64,000 nucleotides of DNA from Cinnamomum chago (lineage: Eukaryota > Streptophyta > Magnoliopsida > Laurales > Lauraceae): assembly GCA_038049695.1 (NCBI GenBank), contig CP142452.1, forward strand, positions 69,507,501 through 69,571,500, written 5' to 3'. A program made the translations under genes and the position numbers. Positions 1 through 12,535 of the stretch are shown piece after piece. The notes below the pieces were generated by a model, which was not told where the DNA came from, did no database searches, and saw nothing but the letters and a program-made list of their open reading frames with translations. Within the stretch, counting starts at the first letter, position 1, and every line of letters starts with the position of its first letter.

Positions 1-334
1 AAGAAGCAGAGAGAGAGAGATCACGATTTCAAGGCGTTTTGTCTGTTTTTTTCTATGGGGAAAAGAGAGATGCTAATCTTTGTAGCTTTAGATGCTTTCA
101 ATGTGATGATTCATTCAATGGCATCTCTCTGTTATGTATGGGCCCCACCATCATAGTGGGTAATCTTTGGAGAAAAAAAATATGTTTATTTTAGGAAAGA
201 TATGAGGCCCACCTTCAATTAATCTAATGCTTTCCCACATTCTTACCACTTTGAATTCACAGTAATGTAACTAATGTAAGATATACTTGGATTTTGTTTT
301 CCATGGATTTTCATTTTCATATGTTGGGGAAAAG

Positions 335-1075
335 TAGATTCTATCTCATTGGAAATAGTTTTTGAGGGATAGAGGAAAAATAGTTTAATTTTTGGGTACT
401 AATAGTCGTTTCCACCCTTTGTCACTCCTACTGCTCTATTTTTGCAATATCACAATAACGGGTTTTTTTTTCACTCCTACTGCTCTATTTTTGCAATATC
501 ACAATAACGGGGTTTTTTTTTTTTGTTATCAAAGGAGGGTTCCTAACTCTCTGAGTTAATCCCTTCGGACCCAGAGGAAAGCCAGGTAAACACCCGTGTG
601 ACTCCAAGGTAATCGCACTAGTGGACTTAACATTCGATTCCTGAAGAAGAGGAAATTAGGATCGATACCAATAGCTCTAACTCTGAAAGAAGGAAGAGCC
701 GTAGTCATAACCACTCAACCAACCCCTTGGGGTTAATAATAATGGGTATTGAAATACAAGTTGAATTCAACCTCCAGCGCTGAAACTAAAGGTCGAATTC
801 GATCACACAAAAAAAAATGATAAAAAAAAGAAGTTATGAATCCTGTACGGAATCCTTGATAGGTGCATGTTTGCCTAATGTTCCTTATTCGGTATACTGA
901 CCACATAAAATATTTTTTTTTCTGGTAAAACCCTCTAGATTCTATCTCATTGGAAATAGTTTTTCATGGATAGAGGAAAAATAGTTTAATTTTTGGGTAC
1001 TATTAGTGGTCGGTTTCCACCCCTTGTCACTCCAGCTACTCTATTTTTGCAATATCACAATAACGGGTATTGAAA
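335..1075. repeat. Two direct copies of a roughly 130-bp segment (335-465, 936-1070)
   Basis: Both run TAGATTCTATCTCATTGGAA, GGATAGAGGAAAAATAGTTT, TTTGGGTACTA and then a GCAATATCACAATAACGGG end. The first copy has an extra 49-bp tandem unit (422-470, 471-520) and a SINE insertion. Confidence 0.9.
512..737 (-). mobile_element. tRNA-derived SINE, copy 1
   Basis: On the minus strand it begins near GGTTGGTTGAGTGGTTATGA, whose TGGTTGAGTGG fits the Pol III A box. A B-box-like ATCGATCC follows, and it ends in a poly(A) tract (T-run at 512-524). Target duplications AATAACGGG / AATAATGGG (503-511, 738-746) fit the uninterrupted copy near 1060. Confidence 0.75.
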
Positions 1076-1260
1076 TACAAAGAACAAGGTGTAGTTTTAT
1101 GCAATATTGGATAGTTTAATAAAAGTTTTGTGATATTAGAATAAAGTTTTTGCAATAACAAAAAAAGGATGAGTGTGAAGAACTTCTTATGAAATATTTC
1201 TATTTTGGTCACTAAGCTATAGAAATCGACGGCTAATGGTGAAAAAAGAGAAAGTCCACT

Positions 1261-1351
1261 TGGACTGAATGGGGGGACCGGGCCAGAGTTGGACTTGGGA
1301 TCCTGTGGTCCTCATGGGGGACCAGGCCAGAGTTTGGTCCCCCATTCGGTC
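1261..1351. mobile_element. Small hairpin element
   Basis: Inverted arms TGGACTGAATGGGGGGACC and GGTCCCCCATTCGGTCCA, with GACC(G/A)GGCCAGAG repeated directly inside. It shares GGGATCCTGTGG with the hairpin at 3961-4083. Confidence 0.55.
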
Positions 1352-1844
1352 CACATAGCACCCCTCATGAAAAACAACGACAGCACCAAACAAAAGTGAA
1401 TGAAAAAAATTAGACTTTTTTTTTTAAAAACAAAAAATCATGACTGTTAGCGCAATAGACCCCCTTATTGTTTTTTATTTTTTATTTTCAATACCAGGGC
1501 TGGGAGCCTCGGATACATTAAAGACTCCATCCTCACAGATAATATTTGCTAACACAGTAAGAAACTTTGTCCCGGAGATATAACACCCACTTGTGGGCAT
1601 TCTGAGTTCAATTTGTGGATACTAAGGTGAAAATACATCCTTTATTTGAGATTGTATTAGTTACTACTGAATTTAATCACAATATAAAAATTTGAATGAA
1701 TTCCACCGTAGTTTAGAAAACTTAAAACTTATGGTGAAGATGGTTTAATTTGGCTGATATTTTGTCACACCCCCAACAGGCCTAATCCATGTATGAGCCA
1801 TTTGAGTGGACCCACTTAATATATGGTGCACTCAGTTACTTACC

Positions 1845-2030
1845 TTTTTTTTTTTTGCTAATAGAGGGTTCCCAATCCTTTGGGCTGGATTATTTCCTCC
1901 GGACCCAGAGAGAAGCCGGATAAAACACCGCTATCTTGAGTTTCTAAATAGGGGAAACTCGGGATCAATACTAAGACCTTTAGTTCAGAAAAATGAAGGA
2001 AATGTAGTCCTGACCACTCGACCAACCCTA
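1845..2030 (-). mobile_element. tRNA-derived SINE, copy 2 of the same family
   Basis: It matches the SINE at 512-737: AGGGTTCC(C/T)AA, TCCGGACCCAGAG, GAAGCC(A/G)G and GACCACTCGACCAACCC. The T-run at the low end is the poly(A) tail. Possible duplications TTACTTACC / TTACTTCCC. Confidence 0.7.
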
Positions 2031-2463
2031 TAAGTTTATTTACTTCCCCGAATATAACATTTTTACCGTAAAGGGTCTCTTGTTAAACTACGGCTGGCCT
2101 TTTATAACATTTTGGCATAAAGTACAGTTATAATTCATAAATGGAAGCCACTTGTTCTTTGGCCTCACTAAACAACAAGAGTCCTAATCGTGGTTGGCCA
2201 CGTGAGCAGGACAGATAGCTTAGTCTGGTTTGGGCATGTCACCAGAATCTTCTACTATTGAATTCTCATTACTCAAGCTGAGTGAATTGGTGTCTCCAGA
2301 CAAAACCCTTGCTCCTTCATATTACAAATATACTGGTAGACACCTAACAAGGTAAAAACGCATTTTCATGGAATTGCTTTTGACGATTCAAGAAATTTTG
2401 TGCGGATCTGGAGTCTACACATATGCCTCTTTGGCCCTTTACTGCGGCAAACACACCTATAGG

Positions 2464-2970
2464 TAGGGTTGTAAATAGATATTTAATTATCTAATTACGC
2501 GAAAGTTTCGAACCATAAAAAACCGGTTTTAGGTTCCGATCCATAAACGGGTTCGAGTCCGAACCCAATTTAAGTTCAGATTGATAAACGAATCCGGTTT
2601 CGGGTCCGTATAGGTTCCGACTTGTGGACCTGACACCCGACATATGAGTCTTTAATATTGCGGATTTGTACCTCAAAATAAACTTTTTACTGGATGTAGT
2701 AGACTTGATGCATTGTTATAAATTGAATGATATGCTTAATTGAAAAAAAAAAGAGAATACAAAGAAATTAGAGTTAATTTTGGAACTAGATTCTAGTCCT
2801 CTAAGTGGACTCGGTTCTGGAACCGGATCCGGATTTTTCTATTGGAACCTGGTCTAGAACCAATAATATAGGTTTTGAGTCAAAATCGGTTTCGGAACCA
2901 GAACTGTTATTTAAAAACGGGTCCAGATTCACTATGGTTTCGATCTTGAACCATCCCATTTGCAACCATA
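2464..2970. mobile_element. 507-bp non-autonomous hAT element
   Basis: Ends TAGGGTTGTAAAT / ATTTGCAACCATA are inverted. Flanks CCTATAGG / CCTATAAG (2456-2463, 2971-2978) are 8-bp duplications with one change. The subterminal regions repeat GGTTC(C/G)GA and CGGGTTC motifs, typical of plant hAT MITEs. Confidence 0.75.
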
Positions 2971-3207
2971 CCTATAAGCATGTGGGTGCAATACTATGGT
3001 GCACTTTCAAAACCAATATGAAAATTCTAGGTTCAGTTAAAAAAATTCATAAAAAAACAGTGAATCCACCCTCAAAATCCTTATAAAACTCCCCGATTTG
3101 CCCCAAAATCAAACTACCTATTAAGGTGCACACCCCTCAAATGAAGATTCTAGATCCGCCACCAACTCTTGAGATATGGGAAAAATCCATTACATTTGGA
3201 ACTATAT

Positions 3208-3480
3208 TGTGAGACTCAAATCCGCCTGAATAATCCCTTGAGGCAAAACCAGGTCAATTGATTCTGTGAGCCAAGAAAGGAGAGTTTGTAGGCGTACAGG
3301 TGGAGTGCTTCGGTAGCACCGTGAGGCATTGTACAAGTTCTACATCCAAAATATCCAAGTCTTGACTTTGAGCTTATAAGTCAAACCATGTATTATGTCA
3401 ACACGACACGTTTTTAATTTGTGCAGCCTAGCGTTGGAACAGTATTAGGATGAATGACCTCCTAGGAAGTCCTACCTCAA
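3208..3480 (+). mobile_element. Decayed Cassandra LTR fragment
   Basis: It aligns with the LTR at 26688-27046: TGTGAGACTC start, AATCCCTTGAGGCAAAACCA, AATATCCAAG and ATGACCTCCTAGGAAGTCC. The 5S domain has lost its CCGGATCCC...GGG part and the LTR lacks its 3' end. Confidence 0.75.
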
Positions 3481-3960
3481 TAGTAGGAAACCCTAGCGAG
3501 ATATCCAAATATTAAAGTCAATTTCACTATATAGCATCTATCGATGGTCATCTCACTGATTTGAGCAAATCTTACATCTTACTCCTTACCATAAGTCCTA
3601 GCTCAATCTTACATCTTAAGAAAATGAAATAAGTTTTGAAATGCTGCCAATGATCCTTATTGGGCCAGTAAATAATAATCTAAGAGGAATTTCAAGCGAG
3701 TAAGAAGAGGAGCTTTTCATGGGAAGTGACGTAGGATTTCCATGGAAGACGCAGACAATAGAATTCTTCCAAAAGCAGATTGCTTTGATGCCAGGCAAAG
3801 GTCCTTCATTTTCTATGCAGAAATGGACCGCACACTTGTCCTCTGTGGGAGTGGGTCCCAACAGAAGCTGACGTGACCGAAAAGTCGTCTGTGTCTGGAC
3901 CGTGACGAAACGCCGTTACAGCGAACTGACTACTGTTATATACATACGAGCAATGCTAGG

Positions 3961-4083
3961 TGGCCCAAATATGGGACCGGATTGTGGCCCGGTCCCCATG
4001 ACAGCCACAGGATCCCAAGAGCCTCCTGGGATCCTGTGGCTGTCATGGGGATCGGGCCAACAGTCCGGTCCATATTCGGGCCA
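3961..4083. mobile_element. 123-bp near-perfect hairpin element
   Basis: Arms of about 57 bp from TGGCCCAAATATGG to CCACAGGATCCCA are inverted with few mismatches around a loop of about 9 bp. Flanking duplication is not clear. Confidence 0.75.
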
Positions 4084-4282
4084 AGTATACTTTCTCTATA
4101 CATTATGTATATGTCAGTGGAATCTCCGTGGTGATGACCGATAACGACATTCTATGCCAAATGGCATTGCCACCATATCCTATCTTACGAGATTACTAAA
4201 AGTTTTTTTTTCTTTTTAATGTATAAAGAATTACATTATAAATTGAGGAATGATTATTCTCAGCTCGCCGTAGATATGTACG

Positions 4283-4664
4283 TAAGGTTATAAATGGGTC
4301 GGTTTTAATCCGGATCCATAGTAAACCTAAAATAGGAACCATTAAGGAGAAGGCGAAATCGTTTCGGAATCAATTTCTTGGCTTCGGAATCGAAACCAAA
4401 ACCATATATATATATATATATATGACGGATTTGGATCCGGATCGTAGTCTACGTAGAGAATGATATTAAAAAAATATGATTTTTAGAAGATATTTTCAAA
4501 AATTGAGATAATATGTCGGGTCTCGAGTTCACAGGTCCGAACCAAGGTAGAACCGGACTTGGACCCATTTACTTATCGGGGGCCTAAATAAGGACCAAGA
4601 CCCGGTTTTTAAAGGATCAGAACCTCTAGGTAATCGAAAAATCGAAGACACATTTACATCCCAA
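4283..4664. mobile_element. Non-autonomous hAT-like element
   Basis: Ends TAAGGTTATAAATG / CATTTACATCCCAA are inverted with mismatches, and the interior has the same CCGGATC, GGTTC and GAACC motif richness as 2464-2970. The 8-bp flanks match at only 5 positions. Confidence 0.5.
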
Positions 4665-6524
4665 CGTGCACGGCGGGTAAGTATTGATTTCCTATCCACG
4701 GTCTACATGAGAATAACATGTAAGAAGCATTAAAATAGGTGAGGTTTAATTGTAATTACAGCGGGGATCGAAAGCCTTAATTATTAAAAAGGCAAAGTGT
4801 TGATTGTAATAACCAAGATCTTCCACAATACACAATAATGCTGAAATTCTTCTGTGCATAAAAAGTGATTTCGGCTCCTTAGAAATGGTATTTCATGCAT
4901 TCAAGAAACTTCAGTTCATTGTTGTTTCTCTTGCATAAAAAAAATATTGTACCAAATCATGTAATTGTGATATTAAAAAAAGATGAAACTACATTTATGC
5001 AATAATGAAAGTTCTACCTTTGGTGCGGCTGCTTTTTTCTGCACGAAAAAACGATAAAATCACCTAACTTATTAATATTTCCACGGTTCCACATAAAATT
5101 ATTTCAATGTGGGGAGGGGGGTTAGATTTGGTTTTTCTAAAAAACAGAAAAGTTTTTTCCTTGTAAAATAGATTTTTTTTTGCAAGATATGTTTCTGCCA
5201 ACAATTGAGTTCTAAGTATCATGAAAAAGTGATTCAATAACACTTCCCACTATACTTGCGGAATAAGAGTTAATTTTTTTTTTCTTTCTACACCAAAAAT
5301 CTATGCTTTTGGGATCTGCACGACAATGCTATGTGATCTTCTCCGAAAAAATTCTATTGTGCAACACTTCAAAAAAATCAATTTCGCGAATTTTTTCATA
5401 TTCCACGAAAAGCATTTTTCTGACCTCCTTCCTTCGAAAATGGTTTTCCACAAATAACAAAAAGTTAGTTCATTTTTTAATTCCCCATAAGGTTTAGTTC
5501 ATTTTTTAATTCCCCATAAGGAAAAGCGGCTACATCAAATGTAACTTTAAATGCCGTAGAAAAGTATTGCATCTCTTCAAAATTTCTCACTAAAAAAGTA
5601 GCCGCATAAACATGCCATAAAAGTTGAATAGGAAGTAAAACTTTTAATGATATAAAATATCCTTGAAACAACATCTTATTAGGGAACACAACTTTTAACT
5701 GTCAAAACAGAGGATAAAAAGAATACCGAATGCATGAGCAACAATATATGTAGTCCATTTTTGTGAGTCCCACTTTTGATCAATGCATCTCCTTTCAAAC
5801 TTTCATCCCCTATAATTTGGCGACAGGCTCAATTCCACTCTCATCATATCTTTATCCACCATTGGATTGAATCTCAAAGAAACCAATGATTGAAAGGTTA
5901 CTAAACTTTATGGCGAGAATGATATGATAGGTCTAATTTTTTTTATCTACCCTTATCCATGAGGAGACCTTTCCATATGTCCCACCCTTACTAATAGTTA
6001 CGACCTAAGTAGGCCCCATGAGCTTAACTAAAAAGTATGTTGTAAGCTTGTGGGAGAACAATATTAGTTCTTAAAAGACACAGTATTGAAACGATACGTA
6101 TTGTTTAGTAGAAGGATCATACTTCTTGACAAAAGTCAGCCAATCCCAATTCTGATCCACCAAATGAACGGCTTAGAATTAGTTGCCAATGAACAATATT
6201 GTAGATGAGTATTACCCAACATTTGATAGACATGTTGAAGTATAATCATTTCTTACTCATTTACTCATAATAACCAATAGATAAGATCAGTTGGCAGAGC
6301 TAGGAAATTCTTTGGAGGAGCAAGTGATTGTCCACCATAATATTTTTATATTTATTAATTTATTATTACTAATTATGTAAGAATTAAGGTTTTTTTTTTA
6401 TAATATCCAAAGGAGAATCTGAAGTTTTATATACCCCAATCATTTTCAAAGCCATAATTTCTCAAACAGTGTTTGCACTAATACATGAATATACTTGCTA
6501 CCAAAAAAACAAAGATATGAATAT

Positions 6525-7025
6525 GGGAGATTTTCAAATATGGCCTTAAGTTTTTGACTCATTTCAAAAAAGGATACAAGTTTTGAAACTTTTCAAATCA
6601 GTCCCTAAACTTTCCAGTAAATTTTCAATTAAGGACATTGTCATTTAAAAGTATTTTCTGGTGACTTTTTCCCTCAATATTTTGAAAATATCCAAATTAC
6701 CCTTCATTGAAAGCTATGACATGATTTCGGCAGCCACTACATGCAGCTAATCGCTGTGAGAATATTGGGTGTCCTTGATCACCTTGAGGACACCGACGAG
6801 AGAAATGAGGAGAATATAGAGGAAGTGAATGAGAGTTTTATTACAATGAAGGGTAATTTGGGTATTTAAAAAAAGGCAAAAACTTGCTGAAAAATAACTT
6901 TAAATAGATGGATGTCCTTAATTGAAAACTTCCTAAAAAACTTAGGGACTAATTTGAAAGATTCTGAAACTTGTGTCCTTTTTTGAAATAAGGCCGAAAC
7001 TTGAGGACTTTTTTGAAATTCTCCC
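6525..7025. mobile_element. 501-bp long-TIR Mutator-like MITE
   Basis: Inverted ends of about 115 bp begin GGGAGA-TTTTCAAA and contain TTTCAAAAAAGGA(T/C)ACAAG and CAATTAAGGACAT. Flanks ATATGAATAT / ATGTGAATAT (6515-6524, 7026-7035) look like a 10-bp target duplication. The centre has no coding content. Confidence 0.8.
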
Positions 7026-7035
7026 ATGTGAATAT

Positions 7036-8955
7036 TGTAGTGCTCACCCTAAAATGAACCCAAACCTATCAAAATAGTTCTTTATTCTTTGCTTTTAACA
7101 CTATAAGAGTTGTTTATCTCTACGTTCAAAGTAGGACTAACGTTCGATTGATTACACCTTAATTAAATAAGAAAAGTTCTTTGATTAGTTAGTTGTAATC
7201 TTTTGATGGTTCTTAATGCTACGGTAGACATGAATAATTGAGAGGGTAGCATTGAAAGTCATTCAGCCAGTCATGATTTGATGAACGACGAATGCGTAAA
7301 ATATATGATAATGCAAAGTTAAGAGTATGAATTTGACTATCCTCATTGTAGCTTTAGGCAATCTCTACCCTCACTCCGCCCCGGCTCCACTCCCAAATTA
7401 AATGTTAGTGATGACTTGCTACGTACCCATGACAAAATAAATAAGTAAAATGAGATGATACTTAAGTAGTGTCATAAATCTCATAGGTAGGACGTTCTTG
7501 TCTAAGAATGACATTGTCATACTTTCAAATATGGTGATTTTCTTGTGTTAAAATCGTAAAATTTTGTTTTTCAAAACAAATATTAGAGGATTTTACAAAA
7601 AATATACTTTTATGTGACCAATCCACAATACAGGAAACTTTAACTAAACTCACACCAATGAGAGAATCTGTCCAGAAAAATAGAAATAAAAAAAAAAACT
7701 TACCTTTTTTTTGTCGCTATCAACCACACTGAAAATAAAGGTTGATAGCGACTACGAGAGAAATGGTAAAAACAGTTAGTTTTTCTGTACGGATTCCTTG
7801 TTTGGTCCACTGGCCACATAAAGTTTTTGTTTTTTTTTTTTGTAAAATCTTCCAAATATTATACTGAAACATACAAAATATTTCTATATTACTAAAAACT
7901 GATTTTTAAAAAAACTTTTACAAGCTTTGATGTGCTTATCCTTATCACTATATTATTGATTGAAATGACGAATGGACAAAAATCATCTTTTAATATGAAT
8001 TTAACTTTTTCTTTTTTACATTAAAGTTTTTTCTTACATATCCCCTAAAGTTTATAGAATTTGTAAATAGGCCATTAGGTTTGAATATTCTTTGACACAT
8101 CCATACGTTTTTCATTTTAATAGATTCTATGTCCTCAAAATTAGTACTCCTAAAAAAACGGGCAACCACCATGAGGTTTGCCAGTTTGTGTTGCATTTTT
8201 ATCAACTAAACAAAATGAGGATGTCATTCTTTATAAAAATACCATTATTTTATTCCAAGTCCCAATGGTCCCTCTCTCAATAACTCTCACATCCACTGAT
8301 CCACATGAATCCTAATAATTTATTTTGACACTTTCATTAAACCAATGGTGGATTGTGCATGGATTGGATCAATGTTAACCAATTATAAGTAGAAGTACTT
8401 AATTATGATTGATTTGGATTTAATGAAATAAGTCCGATATTGATAAAAATAGATATATATATATAGGGTTATTCTCTCCCACTAAATGTATATGGTATCC
8501 AAGCTTATGAAATTATGTATATAGGGATAGAGAGATAGGCAAAAGTGTCATTTCACTGTAAAAACTTATGGTGATTGCAAGACTACTGATTTTATCAAAG
8601 GCATTGAAATGAAAAGGTAAGAATGTATCACTAAATGGTGAGACCATAGGGCCTATTTACAAATCTCAAAAACCTGAGAGGGTCTGCAGAAGAGACTCTT
8701 TATATTAATAACCTAGTTCATTGCTTTCAAGTCACAGGACCAAGTTTCCTCTAAATCACACAACTTACTTAGGTAACCCTATAGTAAAGTCCAAGTCCAA
8801 TCTTTTCATTACTTGTAAGAAAACATGCCCCTCTCTCTATCTATCTATACAAAAATACACACACATATATCACAAAAGTGTGCATCACTTTCATTCTCAC
8901 ATTGAAATAACTCAAGGCCATGAGCTCTCTCTGTTAATGAAATCTTAGTGTGTGG
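7036..8955. other. Intergenic AT-rich stretch
   Basis: Nothing supported here except a roughly 90-bp piece at 7780-7860 (CTGTACGGATTCCTTG, CCACATAAA) that recurs at 840-930. Short frames show no family similarity. Confidence 0.6.
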
Positions 8956-8959
8956 ATAT

Positions 8960-9465
8960 TAGATGTGCATTCGTGGTAGTTTCAATTTTTTTTTTTTAAA
9001 TCAGAGTTGATGACATCGTTCTTGCTAGGTTTTCGAATTGGGCATGCTACTGTGGGTGGGTTATATCCCAAATTACAAGGATTTGAAAAATCATACGATA
9101 CAGGAGATTTAGACTCATGCACCTACCCACACTACTATTAAGCTCTTTTAGCTAATCATTGCTACCGAAACCCCAAGGCGTTAGTAGAGGACTTTTCAAT
9201 ATTCCCTCTCTGGTCGAGCTCACTTCTCAATACTCCCCCTCTAGTGGAAGCCAACGGGCGCACTTTTGGTGACACGCATTTTTTTTTTTTTTGCACCGAA
9301 TCGTTTTTCTTAGAATGAGAACTCACAACCGGTTGGCTCTGATATCATATTAAGTTTCTTTAGCTAACCACTACTACCGAAACCTTGAGACGTTAGTAAA
9401 GGCAGCGAAAATACTTTTCAATATTCCCCTTCGGATGGAGCCCACTTCTCAATAACTACATCATG
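8960..9465 (-). mobile_element. LTR-retrotransposon remnant with PBS-like site
   Basis: GGCTCTGATATCA (9334-9346) is the complement of the tRNA-Met primer site TGGTATCAGAGCC with one change. Next to it, GCTACCGAAACC...GTTAGTA blocks at 9137-9238 recur at 9352-9462, each followed by CTTTTCAATATTCCC and CACTTCTCAATA. These look like pieces of one LTR. Confidence 0.45.
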
Positions 9466-9907
9466 TACCTAACAAGCTAAGCAACCACCTCGTGCAATTG
9501 ACCATTAATTGCTTCGAGAGAACTTGTCCAAAACAAACTCCTGTGACCCTTTAATCAGTTCAAGATAAACATTAGAAATTACATTAAATAATGTTAACAG
9601 AATATTACCAAAACATTTTAAGCACAAATAGTTAGGAGAATTGATCATTTTGAAATCAAGACCCATTCTTGAGTGGGGGTGGGTGTGTTCGAGTCTCCAA
9701 TGTTAAAAAAAGAAAAAAAAAAAAAAAGATAGTGTGGCCCACCTTTGCTTGACCCAACATATGGAAGTCACACATACCCCACATTTGAGCATTGGATTAA
9801 TTGTCCCTTCAACCAGATTGATTTATACTGTTAAATTTGATCATGTCTGAAATATGACTTAATTAACCCAATAGAATATGTCACTTTTGATGAAGTTAAA
9901 TATGCAG

Positions 9908-10039
9908 AGATCAAGCAAATGTAGACTCCACACCTATCAAATTAGTACTTTATCCTGGCATCATCATATGATCAGATCAAGCAAATGTAGACTCCACACC
10001 TATCAAATTAGTACTTTATCCTGGCATCATCATATGATC
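9908..10039. repeat. Perfect 66-bp tandem duplication
   Basis: Units 9908-9973 and 9974-10039 are identical (AGATCAAGCAAATGTAGACT start, CATCATCATATGATC end). Confidence 0.95.
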
Positions 10040-11559
10040 ATTTTTACATAAAAATGCATACATGCCCTATGGCAAAAGAACAAAAACCAGCTTTAAATGC
10101 ATGCTTTTTTTTTTTTTTTTTTGTTAAAGATTGCCTTTTACTCAAGGTCTAGTCCAGGGCTGTGATCAATATTCCAATGACTTTCACCTTTAACTTTTCA
10201 AAGTGTGGTCACTTTCTTTTGTTCTTTCACAAGAAAAAAATGAAAAACATTGCTTGGGTCATAAGAATTTCTTTTGTTTTCTCTCCTTTTTCTCATTCAG
10301 TGCTTACTTCATCTCTACTAGCATTCTACTCGTTACAATTATCGGTTTGACTATTACTAATGTTCAAAGTGATTATTTCATGACTTCATCAATTGGGTCG
10401 TCTTCTTTTTCTCAATCAATGTTCTAAAAGATCATTACATGACTTCTAATATACTCCAACTTTGTATGAAGGGCAAACAAAGAGAAGCTGAAAGGGAAGG
10501 TCACACATCTCATCAAACTTCTCATCTTCTTTATTATCTTGGTCACATCAGTGATCAGTATGAGAAAAATATGCTTAACATCAAACTATAGTACAAATGG
10601 TACAGATGTACATCCCACCCAACCTTTCAAAACATGCCCCCTCAGTGCTCTCAATAAATTGGGTTAATTAGCCTTTAGTTTCCAGGTTAAAATGGGTTAA
10701 TTGGGCCTTAGTTTTCAGGTTGATGGGGTGTGTAAAGGGGTCAGGGCTGGGCCATACCATTGTGTAATTAGATCCGGATCCCTTTTTTCACAGCTTGGAT
10801 CTGTCTTGGGGAATTGGATCCTACATGAATCCTATATGTAGCATCCAGACCCAATGTCAAGAGAAAAGATAAGGTCTGGACTCTGGAACCAAATCCAAAC
10901 CTAAAGAGAGAATTGAATGTGGAGTGATATACTGATCTAAAAAGAGATTATCTATGACTGAGTACTGATAAAAAAAAAATATGGATGACTGAATTCAAGT
11001 AGTAATACTAGATCTATGCATATTTGGGTTGTATTCGAGTCTGAATCCTGGTTCACAAAACCTGATCTGGACAAGGAAAAAAAAAAGATTTATTCAAAAT
11101 CGATATTAAAATATCCGGATCTAGATCCGAATTTTGTATTGGATCTAAAACAGGTTCCATATCCATTAGTTTTCGGACCCGATTCGTCAGTTTCTCTGGG
11201 TACCCATCTACATTCTTAGGGTCCATGTATTCAAAATTTAAAGTGTTAAACCCGGCCCATTGGCAGCCCTACCCCACTGGACTTGATGGGATTACACTGT
11301 CAAGTTTATGTCCTGAGACCATGTCAGGTGATTGTAATCAGTTGAAACGTCCAGATCATCCCTCAAATTGCTTGCTGGCAATCTCCATCCATGATGGGGG
11401 TCCATGCATTGGACAGTTTGGATTGATTGAAAAAAGGAAAATGCATGCCACATGGAGAGTGGCAAAGTGCATATACATGGAAAATCATACTCTTGTAGAG
11501 TATCTTGTAGAGTATCAAATAGTGCCTCAATTCTCTCATTAAGGGATTTCTGGACCTTG

Positions 11560-11730
11560 TCAATAAAACCAAACCAAATCAAACCAAGCATTTTCCCACT
11601 AGGTGGGGTCGGCTATATGGATTTGACGACGCCAATTAAATCTGTTTAGAGTCATGTCCTCCGTTAAACCCATATTGGCAAGGTCATGATTAATAGTTTC
11701 CTTCCAACTTCTCTTGAAAATATGAACCGT
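11560..11730 (-). pseudogene. RTE LINE 3' end, a second family
   Basis: The minus strand reads SWKETINHDLANMGLTEDMT, then LNRFNWRRQIHIADPT*WEN. This is the C-terminus of an RTE-type polyprotein with one stop. It is a 5'-truncated copy. Confidence 0.75.
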
Positions 11731-12500
11731 AAATGATGAACCAAGTTGGGTGGAAGAGAGAACGATTCAGAGTGCTGGGGGGCACCCTATTTCCTGCTTT
11801 CTCCATTGTCCTTTTGAAATGGGTAGGAAGGGGACATTAGGCTTGTTTGGTTCATTGATTTTATTTCATGGCCGTACTTTGGTAAGTGTGGCCCACAAGC
11901 ATCACAACAAGGGGCCTCTTTCCACGTACAATGAGCAGACAAGATTGGTTGGCTTCTTTGCATATCCGAATAATGTTGATGGGCCATGGTCCTTTTGGGG
12001 GATGTTGGTGGGGTCTTTGCATGTCACCTTTTTTTCTTTCCCAAGGCTGTCAAGGGGCCTTGGAATAAAGAGGTGGGTGAAGCAGTTGGCCTACACAGGA
12101 ATCTCTCTCTCTCTCTCTCTCTACATGATTCTTTCCCTTCTACCCTACCCATCAAGTAAAGTGTAACTTGAAAATGACCCTGTATTAGTAATATTGGTGG
12201 TTGTACGCAATCCCTTCACAATCAAGCCAGCTTCATACTTCATAATGGGCATCCTCCATTCCAAAGCTAAGATAGAGACCCACACTATTTTGCATCATGG
12301 GGAGGCCCTACTACCCTTGGTAGGCTGAAACGAAAAACGACCCACCCCAATTATGAGGCAACAGTTTGGACTTTGTCCTCCCTAACAATATGCCTGAGAC
12401 ACCAAATAAAAAGGCACTATTTCATGGCTATGTCCAGGTTTCCTCCCTGATAAAGGAGCAAGGTCTGCATTAGATTGACAGTCGACTATAATTCATAGTA

Positions 12501-12503
<3 letters not shown>

Positions 12504-12534
<31 letters not shown>
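12504..12534. repeat. Poly(A) run of 31
   Basis: Single-base run in otherwise featureless intergenic DNA (11740-13160); no SINE or LINE body is recognised next to it. Confidence 0.9.

Positions 12535-12535
<1 letters not shown>

Noticed and set aside
1-330. 5' end of a gene running off the left edge
   Set aside because: The GA-rich start looks leader-like, but there is no frame or splice signal that could be supported.
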